Shown: in pieces, positions 39,262 through 48,400 of the stretch | How the letters are laid out: every line of letters begins with the position of its first letter | Position numbering within the stretch: the stretch's first letter is position 1 | DNA from: DATBHM01 sp963772375 | GTDB taxonomy: Bacteria > Actinomycetota > UBA4738 > JACQTL01 | Assembly: GCA_963772375.1 (NCBI GenBank) | Contig: CAVYXG010000001.1 | Span: 1,860,001-1,924,000 of the forward strand | Length of the DNA: 64,000 nucleotides | Direction of reading: 5' to 3' | Position numbers and translations under genes: made by a program | The notes under the pieces: model-generated | The model's database searches: none | What the model saw: only the letters and a program-made list of their open reading frames with translations | What the model was told of the DNA's origin: nothing

Positions 39262-41073
39262 TCACTTGACGGCGAGCGCGAACAGGCCGCCGAGCGCGGC
39301 GACGCCGAGCGCGAACCATGCCGCGTAGTCGCCGAGCCGGCCGGTCTGCAGCGACCGGAAGCCGATCACCGCCGGTTCGACCACCGCGGCCACGCGACGC
39401 CGCGCCCCGACCGGCACCCAGCGGTGGCGGAACAGCGCGACGAGCGCGATCACCACTGCCCCGGACGCCGACCCCAGCCCGTACGCCACCGCGGATGAGC
39501 TCGGCGCTTCGGACTCCACGTGAGGCGGCGGATCGCGCGTTCCCCGGAACACCGCGCTCGCATACGCCCGGCGGTCCTGGAACGCCGCGGCGGCGGAGTC
39601 GGCCTTCGACGACAGCCCCGGCATCAGCCCCAGCGCCAGCGACCCCGCCAGCAGCAGCGCGACCGGGATCAGCAACAGTGCCGGCGTTCGCGTTCGCGGC
39701 GGATGCGAGGAATCGTCGTCGCCCTCGACCTCGCCGGCCAGGTCGGCGCCGAACCGGTCGGGTTCGTCGGGACCCCAGCCCAGGAACACCCGCCCGGCCA
39801 CCCGCAGGATGGCCGCCCCCACCACGGCCGACGTGACCATGAACAGCAGCGGCATCCACCAGTACCCGAGCTGCACGCCCGAGTCCTCGATCATCGCCTT
39901 GCCCGTGAACGTCGCGAACGGCGGCAGCTCGGCCAGCACCACCCCGCCGACCGCGAACAGCACGCCCGCCATCCGCAGCCCCCGCCCGCGCCCGCGCAGC
40001 TCCTCCTCGTCCACGCTCCCCAGCCGGTACACGATCACCCCCACCAGCAGGAACAGCGCGCCCTTCCCCATCGCGTGCCCGGCGACGTACACGCCGACCC
40101 CGCCCAGCGCGGAGTGCGTGAACAGCGCGATCCCCACCAGGAACAGCCCGATGTGGCTCACCGTCGAGAACGCGAGCATCCGCTTGAGGTGCTGCTGCAG
40201 GAAGCACATCGCCGCCCCCACCACGGCCGTCAGCACCCCGACCCCGATCAGCACCGGCCGCAGCCCGCCCTCCGACGAGCCGAGCACCCCCGAGAACGAC
40301 GTCCAGTACACGCGAGCGATCGCGTACAGCCCGAGCTCCCCGAACACCGCCGCGAACAGCACCCCGACCGGGATCGGCACCACGGCGTACGCGTCGGCCA
40401 GCCAGAAGTGGAACGGCACCGCACCCGCCTTCACCAGCAGCCCGCACACGATCAGCGCGAACGCCACCACCACCAGCCCGTCGGCCGCGTGCCCGGCAAG
40501 CGCGTTCCCGATCTGGGCGAAGTTCAGCGCGCCGGTTCGCGCGTAGACGAACGCGATCCCGACGAGGAAGAGGAAGCTCCCCAGGCTGTTGATCACCCCG
40601 AAGTTGATGGCGCCCTGGAGCGGCCCGGGTTCGCGGATCTTCGACCCAGTCAGCGCGTACGCGGCGACCGACATCAGCTCGAAGAACACGAACATGTCGA
40701 ACAGGTCCCCGGTCAGCGCGAACCCCGTCATCGCCGCCAGGAACACCAGCAGCAGGATCGTGTGGCGGTGTTCGTACTCCTCCTGGAAGTAGGCCGGCGA
40801 GAACATCAGCACCGCCGCCACCAGGATCGACGCCACCAGCGCCGCCCCCGCCCCGAGCCCGTCCACCGTGAACGAGATCCCGATCGCGAGCCCACCACCC
40901 TTCGGGTGCCAGCCGCCCAGCCAGCTCACGATCACGCCCGACGACGTCCCCGACAGCAGCACCGCGCACATCACCGCGCAGGCGACCGCGGTCGCGAACG
41001 CCAGCACGTCCGCCGTCCGCCGCGGCAGCAGCCACGAGAACGCCGCGATCACCGCCGCCACCAGGAGCGGCAC
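39262..41073 (-). CDS. mnhD: Na+/H+ antiporter subunit D (MnhD/MrpD)
   Basis: Proton-translocating NuoM/NuoN-like subunit with about 14 helices, 603 residues. Landmarks are DLFDMFVFFELMSVAAYAL (antiporter Glu in helix 5 region), LLVKAGAVPFHFWLADAYAVVPIPVGVLFA (Lys and His of the channel), LQQHLKRMLAFSTVSHIGLFLVGIAL (helix 8 Lys) and HAMGKGALFL. A ~110-residue C-terminal extension is atypically long. The GTG at 41073 is the annotated start, but the family N-terminus (ESLAPLPVVVPLL) would begin 11 codons earlier with no standard start codon, immediately after the mnhC stop. Na+ or K+ export coupled to proton import at the membrane. Confidence 0.9.
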   Translation of the reverse strand: MPLLVAAVIAAFSWLLPRRTADVLAFATAVACAVMCAVLLSGTSSGVIVSWLGGWHPKGGGLAIGISFTVDGLGAGAALVASILVAAVLMFSPAYFQEEYEHRHTILLLVFLAAMTGFALTGDLFDMFVFFELMSVAAYALTGSKIREPGPLQGAINFGVINSLGSFLFLVGIAFVYARTGALNFAQIGNALAGHAADGLVVVAFALIVCGLLVKAGAVPFHFWLADAYAVVPIPVGVLFAAVFGELGLYAIARVYWTSFSGVLGSSEGGLRPVLIGVGVLTAVVGAAMCFLQQHLKRMLAFSTVSHIGLFLVGIALFTHSALGGVGVYVAGHAMGKGALFLLVGVIVYRLGSVDEEELRGRGRGLRMAGVLFAVGGVVLAELPPFATFTGKAMIEDSGVQLGYWWMPLLFMVTSAVVGAAILRVAGRVFLGWGPDEPDRFGADLAGEVEGDDDSSHPPRTRTPALLLIPVALLLAGSLALGLMPGLSSKADSAAAAFQDRRAYASAVFRGTRDPPPHVESEAPSSSAVAYGLGSASGAVVIALVALFRHRWVPVGARRRVAAVVEPAVIGFRSLQTGRLGDYAAWFALGVAALGGLFALAVK

Positions 41074-41106
41074 GACGACGGGGAGCGGCGCCAGCGATTC
41101 GATCGC

Positions 41107-41454
41107 TCAGCCCACCAGCGTGCGGAGGTCGTTCGGGTCGAGCGTCCCCGTTCGCTTGTGGGCCTGGAGCGCGAGCGACAGCAGCAGCGCCCCCACCACG
41201 ACGCCGACCACCACGTCGGTCAGCACGAGCGACTGGACCACCGGGTCGACGGCCGGCGTCCCAACCGGCACGTCGAGGAAGATCGGCGCCGTCGCACCGG
41301 TCCGGTAGCCGACCTGCAGGACCAGCACGTACGTCGCCGCCTGCACCACCGACAGGCACATGATCATGTGGACGAAGTTCCGGCTGGTCACCACGCCGTA
41401 CAGCCCGACGGCGAACAGCCACACGGCCAGCGCGTACGGCAGGGTCCCGTGCAC
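41107..41454 (-). CDS. mnhC: Na+/H+ antiporter subunit C (MnhC/MrpC)
   Basis: 115-residue NuoK-like subunit with three membrane helices: TLPYALAVWLFAVGLYGVVTSRNFVHMIMCLSVVQAATYVLVLQVGYR, then VDPVVQSLVLTDVVVGVVVGALLLSLAL. Its GTG start (41454) is intact, but the same reading frame continues upstream without a stop into the IS630 transposase, so it may be made as native protein, as a fusion, or both. The IS element separates it from mnhB and therefore from the normal operon coupling. Confidence 0.88.
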   Translation of the reverse strand: MHGTLPYALAVWLFAVGLYGVVTSRNFVHMIMCLSVVQAATYVLVLQVGYRTGATAPIFLDVPVGTPAVDPVVQSLVLTDVVVGVVVGALLLSLALQAHKRTGTLDPNDLRTLVG

Positions 41455-42585
41455 AGGCTCCGTCGTTGATTTGATCTGGTGGAGGGTGGCCCGCCCGCGC
41501 TGGACTTTCTCGATGATCTCCTGAGCGGTCTTGTGCCAGACGAACGGCTTGGGGTCGTCGTTCCAGTGACGGACCCAGGTGGCGATGGCGTCGGTCAGAT
41601 CGGCCACGCTCGTGAAGACACCCCGGCGGAGCCGCTTGTCGGTCAGTTCCTTGAACCACCGCTCCACCAGGTTCAGCCATGAGCTCGACGTCGGCGTGAA
41701 GTGCAGGTGCCAGCGGGCGCGGCGGGGATGGGCCAGCCAGGTGGTGATCTCCGGGGCCTTGTGCGCGGAGAGGTTGTCCAGCACCACGTGGATCTCGAGG
41801 CGCCGGTCCACCGCGGCGTCGATGCGCTTGAAGAACCGCAGCACGTCTGAGGCGGCGTGGCTCTGCTGGTAGTCGGTGAGGACCTCACCGGTGGCCACGT
41901 TGAGCGCGGCGAACAGATCGACCGTGCCGTTGCGGCGGTAGTCATGCGTCATGGTGCCGGCCCGGCCAGGCCGCATCGGCAGGCTGGGCTGGGTCCGGTC
42001 CAGGGCCTGGACCTGCGTCTTCTCGTCGAAGCTGAACACCGCGGCGCGCTCCGGGGGGTTCAGGTACAGCCCGACGACGTCGACGAGCTTGTCCTCGAAG
42101 TCGGGATCGGTGGAGACCTTGAACGTGTCCACCTTCCAGGGCTTCAGGTGGTGATCGGACCAGATGCGGGCCACGGCGTCCTTGCCGATCCCGAACCTGC
42201 GCGCCAGCGAGCGCGTCGTCCAGTGCGTGGAGCCGTCGGGAGGTTTCTCGTGGCAGGTGACCCGGACCACCTCGGCCACCGTCCCGTCTTCCAGGGCCGG
42301 CTTGCGCCCGCGGCCCTTGGCGATGGCCCCCACCCCCGCGGTGCCCTGACCCGCGAACCTGACTCGCCACCGGCGCACCGTGTCGGAGTCCACCTCGCAC
42401 CGCCGGGCGATCTCCTCGTTCCCCACCCCCTCCGCCGCCCACAGCAGTGCCTTCGCTTGGACGACCGTCCGGTGCGGGAGCGACGTCGACGACGCCAACC
42501 TCTGCAGGTCCCTGCGCTGTTCGACGGTGACCGGCAGAGCCGGAGCCGCATGATTGCCATGACGACTACCATACCAGATATTCAC
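41107..42585 (-). CDS. IS630-type transposase frame fused in frame to MnhC
   Basis: One uninterrupted frame of 492 codons. Codons 1-377 are an IS630-family transposase: N-terminal HTH (NEEIARRCEVDSDTVRRWRVRF), winged linker (WTTRSLARRFGIGKDAVARIW) and a complete DDE triad (FSFDEKTQVQALDR; VVLDNLSAHKAPE; SSSWLNLVERWFKEL). The element has no stop of its own: after RGRATLHQIKSTTEP the frame enters MnhC at VHGTLPYA. IS630 proteins usually stop just after this motif, so the stop is lost or lies beyond the element by nature of the insertion site. An active transposase is plausible. Confidence 0.85.
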   Translation of the reverse strand: MNIWYGSRHGNHAAPALPVTVEQRRDLQRLASSTSLPHRTVVQAKALLWAAEGVGNEEIARRCEVDSDTVRRWRVRFAGQGTAGVGAIAKGRGRKPALEDGTVAEVVRVTCHEKPPDGSTHWTTRSLARRFGIGKDAVARIWSDHHLKPWKVDTFKVSTDPDFEDKLVDVVGLYLNPPERAAVFSFDEKTQVQALDRTQPSLPMRPGRAGTMTHDYRRNGTVDLFAALNVATGEVLTDYQQSHAASDVLRFFKRIDAAVDRRLEIHVVLDNLSAHKAPEITTWLAHPRRARWHLHFTPTSSSWLNLVERWFKELTDKRLRRGVFTSVADLTDAIATWVRHWNDDPKPFVWHKTAQEIIEKVQRGRATLHQIKSTTEPVHGTLPYALAVWLFAVGLYGVVTSRNFVHMIMCLSVVQAATYVLVLQVGYRTGATAPIFLDVPVGTPAVDPVVQSLVLTDVVVGVVVGALLLSLALQAHKRTGTLDPNDLRTLVG

Positions 42586-42593
42586 AGACAGAC
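41458..42593 (-). mobile_element. IS630-family insertion sequence between mnhB and mnhC
   Basis: About 1.13 kb. Probable imperfect terminal inverted repeats: CTCCGTCGTTGATTTGATCT at 41458 and, on the other strand, GTCTGTCTGTGAATATCTGG from 42593 inward (about half of 25 positions identical, including the shared ...CTGGT...GG). The ends are approximate and the expected TA target duplication is not evident. The insertion leaves the mnhB stop (42596-42598) and the mnhC GTG intact. Confidence 0.78.
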
Positions 42594-42595
42594 CA

Positions 42596-43636
42596 CTAGC
42601 GGCCCCGGACCACCAGCGTCTGCTCGAGGAACTCGTACAGCACCAGCGTGATGCCGGCCGCCACCTCGAGCCCGACCAGCACGTTGAACACCGGGATCGT
42701 CCCGCCCGAGAACACCGACCCGACCTCGCCCTTGGGCAGGAAGTTGGCCATGACCGCGCTCCCGGCGACCAGGCCGGCCAGCGCGACCACCGTGAAGCCG
42801 CCGGCGCCGGTCCCTTCGGAGAGGTCGAGTGCGTGCATCGGATGGACGCTGCGGAGCAGGAGGTATCGGCCCGACAGGAACAGCAGCACGGGCCCCGCCG
42901 CCAGGACGGCCCCGCCCTGGAACCCCCCGCCCGGCGTCAGCTGCCCGTGCGACACGACGTACAGCCCGAGCAGGATGGCCGGCCCGATCAGCGCCAGCGA
43001 GGCCACGCGGACGGCGTCCGAGGTGTCGCCCCCGCTCCGCCGGTCCTCGGCCCGCGACCGCGCCGCGCCCTCGTCGCGTTCCTCCCGCTGCGACCGCAGC
43101 AGCAGCGTCACCCCCATGACCGCGGCGAACAGGATGAACTCCTCCCCCAGCGTGTCGAACCCGCGGTAGTCGAACGTCACCGCGCTCACGACGTTGGTGG
43201 CGTGGCGCTGGTGGACGGCGTGCGCGTTCAGATACCGGGCGTACTGCGACTCCGTGGTCCCGAATCCCGGCAGGCCGCCTACGCCCCACGCGAACAGCAG
43301 GACCAGGCCGGCGCCGCCGACCAGGAACATCGCGAGCCGGGCGCGCGGGCTCACCTCGGCCGGTCCCGGCCGTGCCCCCGCCCGCGCCGGCGGTCGCGCT
43401 CGCGGGCCTTCGCCAAGCGTGAACAGCACCATCGCCGGCCATGCCACCGCGCCGACCACGATCTCCGACAGCCCGACGTCCGGCGCCTGCACGACGAGGA
43501 ACAGCACCCCGAGCGCCCCGCCGAAGATCGCGAACACGATGGCCTGGTGCACCGGTTCGCGCGTCGTCACGACCCCGAGCGCGAGCCCCGCCACGAGCAG
43601 CATGGCCACGGCCTGGACGGCGTCCGTGGCGGTCAC
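42596..43636 (-). CDS. mnhB: Fused MbhD/MrpA-C-terminal and MnhB antiporter subunit
   Basis: 346 residues. The N-terminal ~75 residues (VFAIFGGALGVLFLVVQAPDVGLSEIVVGA) match the DUF4040/MbhD-like domain that is also the C-terminal part of MrpA. Next comes an MbhE-like segment with YRGFDTLGEEFILFAAVMGVTLLLR. The last ~140 residues are MnhB (IGPAILLGLYVVSHGQLTPGGGFQGGAVLAAG). Such fusions replace the missing MrpA tail in operons without a long MrpA. No separate NuoL-like MrpA is present here. Overlaps mnhG (4 nt). The IS element follows 2-3 nt after the stop. Confidence 0.87.
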   Translation of the reverse strand: MTATDAVQAVAMLLVAGLALGVVTTREPVHQAIVFAIFGGALGVLFLVVQAPDVGLSEIVVGAVAWPAMVLFTLGEGPRARPPARAGARPGPAEVSPRARLAMFLVGGAGLVLLFAWGVGGLPGFGTTESQYARYLNAHAVHQRHATNVVSAVTFDYRGFDTLGEEFILFAAVMGVTLLLRSQREERDEGAARSRAEDRRSGGDTSDAVRVASLALIGPAILLGLYVVSHGQLTPGGGFQGGAVLAAGPVLLFLSGRYLLLRSVHPMHALDLSEGTGAGGFTVVALAGLVAGSAVMANFLPKGEVGSVFSGGTIPVFNVLVGLEVAAGITLVLYEFLEQTLVVRGR

Positions 43637-43968
43637 GTCCGCTCCGTCGCGGAGGACCGGCGGACCGGCTCGTCCGGCCCGGCGCGCCAGTCGCCGTGTT
43701 CGCGGATCCGCGCGGCCCGCGCGGTCGCGTGCGACAGGACGGGCCCGAAGACCGCCAGGAACAGCGCCAGCAGCACGGTCATGATTCCCTGGTGGTCGAA
43801 TGCCTCGACGGCCACGACGGCGGCCGCGACCAGCACCGGCGCGATCGTCGACGCCGGCCCCAGGAAGTGCACGCGGTCGTACACGTGCGGCATCAGCAGC
43901 AGCCCCAGGGCACTCACCAGCAGCACCGCGATCGCGACCCCGAGCAGGACCCCGGGCACCCAGGTCAT
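43633..43968 (-). CDS. mnhG: Na+/H+ antiporter subunit G (MnhG/MrpG)
   Basis: 111 residues with three membrane helices: LLGVAIAVLLVSALGLLLMPHVYDRVHFLGPASTIAPVLVAAAVVAVE and VLLALFLAVFGPVLSHATARAA. The LGLLLMPHVYDRVHFLGPAST block is the MnhG/PhaG signature. ATG at 43968, 4 nt after the mnhF stop; overlaps the next gene by 4 nt. Confidence 0.92.
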   Translation of the reverse strand: MTWVPGVLLGVAIAVLLVSALGLLLMPHVYDRVHFLGPASTIAPVLVAAAVVAVEAFDHQGIMTVLLALFLAVFGPVLSHATARAARIREHGDWRAGPDEPVRRSSATERT

Positions 43969-43972
43969 CGCC

Positions 43973-44224
43973 TCACACCCACCGCTCGCAGAACCGGACG
44001 AGCGCCAGCGACCCGACGGACGACAGCACCCCGAACACCACCGCGAGGTCGATGTAGACCGACCGTTCGAACCCCTCGGCCAGCATCACGAGCGCGAGCG
44101 AGATCACGATCCCCCCGAGCTGCATGCCGAGCAGCCGGTCGAACGTGCTCCCGCGGAGGGCTCGCGCGATGCACGGGACGAGCACCAGCAGACAGGCCGC
44201 CGCCGCCCACAGCCAGACGTTCAC
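43973..44224 (-). CDS. mnhF: Na+/H+ antiporter subunit F (MnhF/MrpF)
   Basis: 83 residues with three helices: VWLWAAAACLLVLVPCIARALRGSTFDRLLGMQLGGIVISLALVMLAEGF and YIDLAVVFGVLSSVGSLALVRF. The RALRGSTFDRLLGMQL loop is the family hallmark. GTG at 44224 overlaps the mnhE stop (GTGA). The longer open frame upstream is a shadow. Confidence 0.92.
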   Translation of the reverse strand: MNVWLWAAAACLLVLVPCIARALRGSTFDRLLGMQLGGIVISLALVMLAEGFERSVYIDLAVVFGVLSSVGSLALVRFCERWV

Positions 44225-44739
44225 GCGCTGCCGACCTCGCGCTCCAGCCGGGCCGGGTCCGGGGCGAGCTGGTGGGCGAGCAGCTCGTTCCGTTCGGCGT
44301 CGATCCCGACGACGACCGTGTTCGGCGCGATCGACGGACCGAGCGTGGCAAGGGCCCGCCGGGCCGACGCCTCCGGATCGTCGTCCGGCCCGTGGTCGAA
44401 CGGAACCGCGACGAGGGCCCCGCGAACCTGTTTGCGGCCGGTTGCGTGCCGCCACAGCGCCGCGGTGATGAGCCAGGACTCGACGACGACGCGGACGGGG
44501 ATCGCGAGGCCACGACGGAGCCATCGGAGGCGTGGCCGGAAGATGAACCGTTCCCGTTCCCGCACCGCCTCGACCGCAACCGCGGTCAGCACGGCCGCAA
44601 CCGCGCCGATCACCAGCTCGGAGCCCCGGAACGTACTGGTGAGCAGGACCCACATCACCATTGAACCCAGGGCCCAGGCGAGCAGGAACCGACCCCGGGC
44701 GAGGGGCTGTGACCGCGTACGGGAGGACCGGGGCGGCAT
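44221..44739 (-). CDS. mnhE: Na+/H+ antiporter subunit E (MnhE/MrpE)
   Basis: 172 residues: two N-terminal helices (FLLAWALGSMVMWVLLTSTFRGSELVIGAVAAVLTAVAVEAV) and a soluble C-terminal domain with PVRVVVESWLITAALWRHATGRKQVRGALVAVPFDHG and TLGPSIAPNTVVVGID. The SELVIGAVAA and SITLTPGT-equivalent (GPSIAPNTVVV) blocks identify MnhE. First gene of the antiporter operon; SD not obvious. Confidence 0.92.
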   Translation of the reverse strand: MPPRSSRTRSQPLARGRFLLAWALGSMVMWVLLTSTFRGSELVIGAVAAVLTAVAVEAVRERERFIFRPRLRWLRRGLAIPVRVVVESWLITAALWRHATGRKQVRGALVAVPFDHGPDDDPEASARRALATLGPSIAPNTVVVGIDAERNELLAHQLAPDPARLEREVGSA

Positions 44740-44785
44740 GGACGGAATGTTCCCGGCGCCCCGGGAAGGAAAACGAGCGGCGGGA

Positions 44786-45292
44786 TCAGTCGGTCGCGGC
44801 CGGCAGGTCGATCTCGAACCAGGCCAGGTTGGGCCGTCCCCTGGTCACGCCCCACCGGCTGGCCAGGCGCGAGACGAGCAGCAGGCCCCAGCCGCCGACG
44901 GCCTCCGGATCCTGGGCGAGCGCCGTCGCGGGGTCGAAGCCCGGCCCGCCCTCGGCCACCTCCACGCGGATCGCGGAACCCCGCCGGACGACTCGGAGGT
45001 CGATGACGTCATCGGCGTCCAGGCCCCCGTGGCGGACGGCGTTCGTCACCAGTTCGGTCACCAGCAGCTCCGCCTCCGCGCTCACCCCGGGTGCGACGTC
45101 CGGCAGCGCGGCGACGACAGCCCGCCGGGCTTTGGAGGGCGCGGCGAGGGTCGCGGGCAGGCGCAGGGACAGGCCTTCGGTGGTCAGGGGCCGCCGCCCG
45201 AGGAAGGGCGGGCGGCATGGATCGACGTGGGCAGGTGGCTGGTGGGAAAGCCCGAACGGCGCGCGGCGGCGAACCCGCAACCCCGCCCGCAT
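44786..45292 (-). CDS. RsbW-like anti-sigma/serine-kinase ATPase
   Basis: 168 residues. The last ~125 form a single GHKL ATPase: RLPATLAAPSKARRAVVAAL, LLVTELVTNAVRHGG (N box), IRVEVAEGGPGFDPA (G1, with GPGF), GGWGLLLVSRLASRWGV (G2 region) and WFEIDLPA. Proteins of this size usually bind sigma factors or antagonists, controlling stress responses. The first ~40 residues (MRAGLRVRRRAPFG...) are Arg-rich and may be an artefact of the only available ATG; no nearer start was found. No partner sigma factor in the window. Confidence 0.82.
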   Translation of the reverse strand: MRAGLRVRRRAPFGLSHQPPAHVDPCRPPFLGRRPLTTEGLSLRLPATLAAPSKARRAVVAALPDVAPGVSAEAELLVTELVTNAVRHGGLDADDVIDLRVVRRGSAIRVEVAEGGPGFDPATALAQDPEAVGGWGLLLVSRLASRWGVTRGRPNLAWFEIDLPAATD

Positions 45293-45439
45293 CGACACAT
45301 CCCGTTCCCCTCCACGCTCCGGCGCCACGCGGCCGCCGGAGGACCCTCGGCCGAACGAGAGTTCATACCCACCGATCCCCCCGTGGAAACCTCCCGTCGT
45401 GGGAACGTCGGCCGAGCCGTCACGAGCGGGGGCCCGCAA

Positions 45440-45445
45440 TAGACT
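45440..45445 (+). promoter_or_regulatory. -10 element of the cyclase/AAA gene
   Basis: TAGACT about 21 nt upstream of the ATG at 45467; an SD (GGGAGG) follows, so this transcript has a normal short leader. Confidence 0.4.
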
Positions 45446-45466
45446 CCGCACTCGAGCGAGGGAGGC

Positions 45467-48400
45467 ATGGCGGAGACCCACGGAACGACGGGCGCCCCCG
45501 GGACGGGAGATCAGGTCGCGTGTCCGTCGTGCGATGCATCCAACCCACCGGCCAACCGCTTCTGCGGATCCTGCGGCTCGCCGCTCGAGCGGACCTGCCC
45601 GTCGTGCGGCGCTTCGAACCCGACCGGGAACCGGTTCTGCGGCTCCTGCGGCGCGGGCCTGCTCGAGGGGGCTGCCGCGGCGCCCGACCGCAGCCACGGC
45701 TCCCTCGAGACCGCACCGGAGCTCGCGGAACGCAAGGTCGTCACGGTCCTGTTCGCCGACCTCACCGGGTCGACCGAACTGGCGACGAGCATGGACGCCG
45801 AGGACCTCCGCCCGGTGCTCACGGCCTACTTCACCGCCATGGCCGACGAGATCGAACGCCACGGCGGGACCGTGCAGAAATACATCGGCGACGCGATCGT
45901 GGCGGTGTTCGGCGTCCCGGTGGCGCACGAGGACGACCCCGAGCGGGCCGTCCGGGCCGCGATCGCCATGCACGAACGGATGCCCGGGCTCAACGCCGAG
46001 CTGCAGGCCACCCGCGGCGTCGAGCTCCGGATGCGCATCGGGGTGAACACCGGCGAGGTGGTGACCGCCACCGGCATCGACCGCGAGGGCCTGGTGACCG
46101 GCACCCCGGTGAACCTCGCCGCACGGCTCGAGGCGTTCGCCCGCCCCGGCGCGATCGTCGTCGGGGAGCGCACCCACCGCGACACCCGCCACGCCATCGC
46201 GTACCGGTCCCTCGGGGACGTCACGGTCAAGGGGTTCGACCGGCCGATGCCGGCGTTCGAGGTGACCGGCGAGGTCCGGGGAACCCGCGCACAGGGGGCA
46301 GCCCCGATGGTCGGCCGCGACGCCGAGATCGACCTCCTCACGCTCGTGCTCGACCGGACGGAGCGCGAGGGCAAGGCCGGGCTCGCGACGGTGATCGGGC
46401 CGGCCGGGATCGGCAAGAGCCGGCTGGCGCACGAGTTCCAGCTCCTCGCCCGGGGCACGCCCGACCCCGGCGAACGTCGTCCGGGGACGTTGCCTGCCCT
46501 ACGGCGACGGCCTGACCTACTGGCCGCTCGCGGAGATCCTGCGAACCGACGTCGGGATCATGGACAGCGACCGCGGCGACGCGATCCGGACCAAGGCGGT
46601 CGGCCCGGCTCCAGCATCGGCTGCGCTCGGACGATCCGGTGGCCACCGTCGACGTGCTGCTGTCGTCGATCGGCGTTCCCGTGGCGACCGGACCCCATCG
46701 CCGGAGCGTCGCCGGAGGTCGCCCGCGAGCTGATCGGTCGGTGCTGGCGGATCTACTTCGAATCCCTGGCTGCCGAACGCCCGGTCGTCGCGGTCGTCGA
46801 GGACGTCCACTGGGCCGACCCCTCGCTGCTCGACCTGGTCGAACAGCTGGCGCTCGCGGTCGCGGCGCCGGTGCTGTTCCTGGCGATGACGCGCCCCGAC
46901 CTGTGGGAACGCCGCCCGGCCTGGGGCGCTACCGTCCGCAGCGCCGTCCGGATCGAGCTCTCGCCACTTCGGACCGAGGAGTCCGAGCAGCTCCTTCGTC
47001 ATCTCCTGGGCGACGCGACGGCGCCACCCGAGGCGCTCCAGCCGGTGCTGGAGCGCTCCGAGGGAAACCCGTTCTTCGCCCAGGAACTCCTGCGGATGCT
47101 GGTCGAGGACGGCTACCTCGTCCGGAACGAATACGACTGGCGGCTCGACCGGGCGCTGCCGAGCACGCTCCCGGACACGGTCCAGGGCGTGATCGCCTCG
47201 CGCATCGACCTGCTGTCGCCCAACGAGAAGCGGGCCATCCAGGACGCCGCGGTCGTCGGCCGGATCTTCTGGGTGGGCTCGCTGCAGGCGCTCGGGACGC
47301 CCGACGCCGCGCGGGCGGTCGACGGGCTCGTGGAGAAGGGGCTCGCGTGGGAACGCGAGGGTTCGACCATCGAGGGCGACCGCGAGCTGATCTTCAACCA
47401 CGTGCTCACGCGTGACGTGGCGTACCAGGGCATCCCTCGGTCGCGGCGGCAGGCCGCGCACATGGACGCGCTCGGCTGGGTCGAACGAGTGACCGCCGGC
47501 CGCGAGGAAGAGTACGCCGAGATCCTCGCCCACCACGCCGAGGCCGCGGGCGACCCCGCCAAGACCGCGCGGTACGCGATGCTCGCCGGCCACCGCAGCG
47601 CGCGGGTGTTCGCCGCCCCGGAGGCCATCCGGTGGTACGGGCGGGCGCTGGAGGCCGCCGTCCGAATGGGGGATTCACCGCAGCGCGCGGCCATCGAGGC
47701 CGAGGTTCGGCTCCGGCGGGGCGAGGCCTCGGAGCAGCTCGGGAGCTTCGCGGAGGCCGAACCCGACTACCGGTCGGCGGCGGACCGGGCCGAACGCGCC
47801 GGCGATCGCATGCTCGTCGCGCGGGCGCTCGCCGCCCTGGCGCACCTCCACTGGCTCCAGGACCGGTACGACGACGGCCAGCGGGTCCTGGAGCGCGCGC
47901 TGGAGGCCGCGCGGGAGGTCGGCGCCTCGAACCTCATCGCCAAGTCGCTCTACACGGCGGGGACGATCCGGTTCGGCCGCGGGGAGTTCCGAGAGGCGGT
48001 CGAGCTGCACCGTGAGGCGCTTCGCGTCGCGCAGGCGGCCGGCGACCTCGAGGGCGAGGCATGGGCCCGCCACGGCCTGTGCGAGACCATCTACTTCCTC
48101 GGGCCGTTCGGCGAGGCGCTCGCCGAGGGCAAGCGCGCGGACGAACTGCTCCGGCAGATCGGCCAGGAGCCGATGCGGTACCACAACCTCTACATGGTGG
48201 CGTTCATCCACACGCTGAAGGGCGACCTCGTGGAGGGAGAACGCCTCGGGCTGGAATCGCTCGAGGGCAACCTGGAACTGGGGAACCGCCGGGACGAGGC
48301 GTTCGCCCGCAACGCGGTCGGGCAGGCACGCATGCATCTGGGCCATCTCGGCGACGCCGTGGCCGCGCTCGACACGGGAATCGCGCTCTCGCGACAGCTC

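Noticed and set aside
39206..41680. An 824-codon frame overlapping mnhD and mnhC
   Set aside because: It is an out-of-frame shadow without family similarity.
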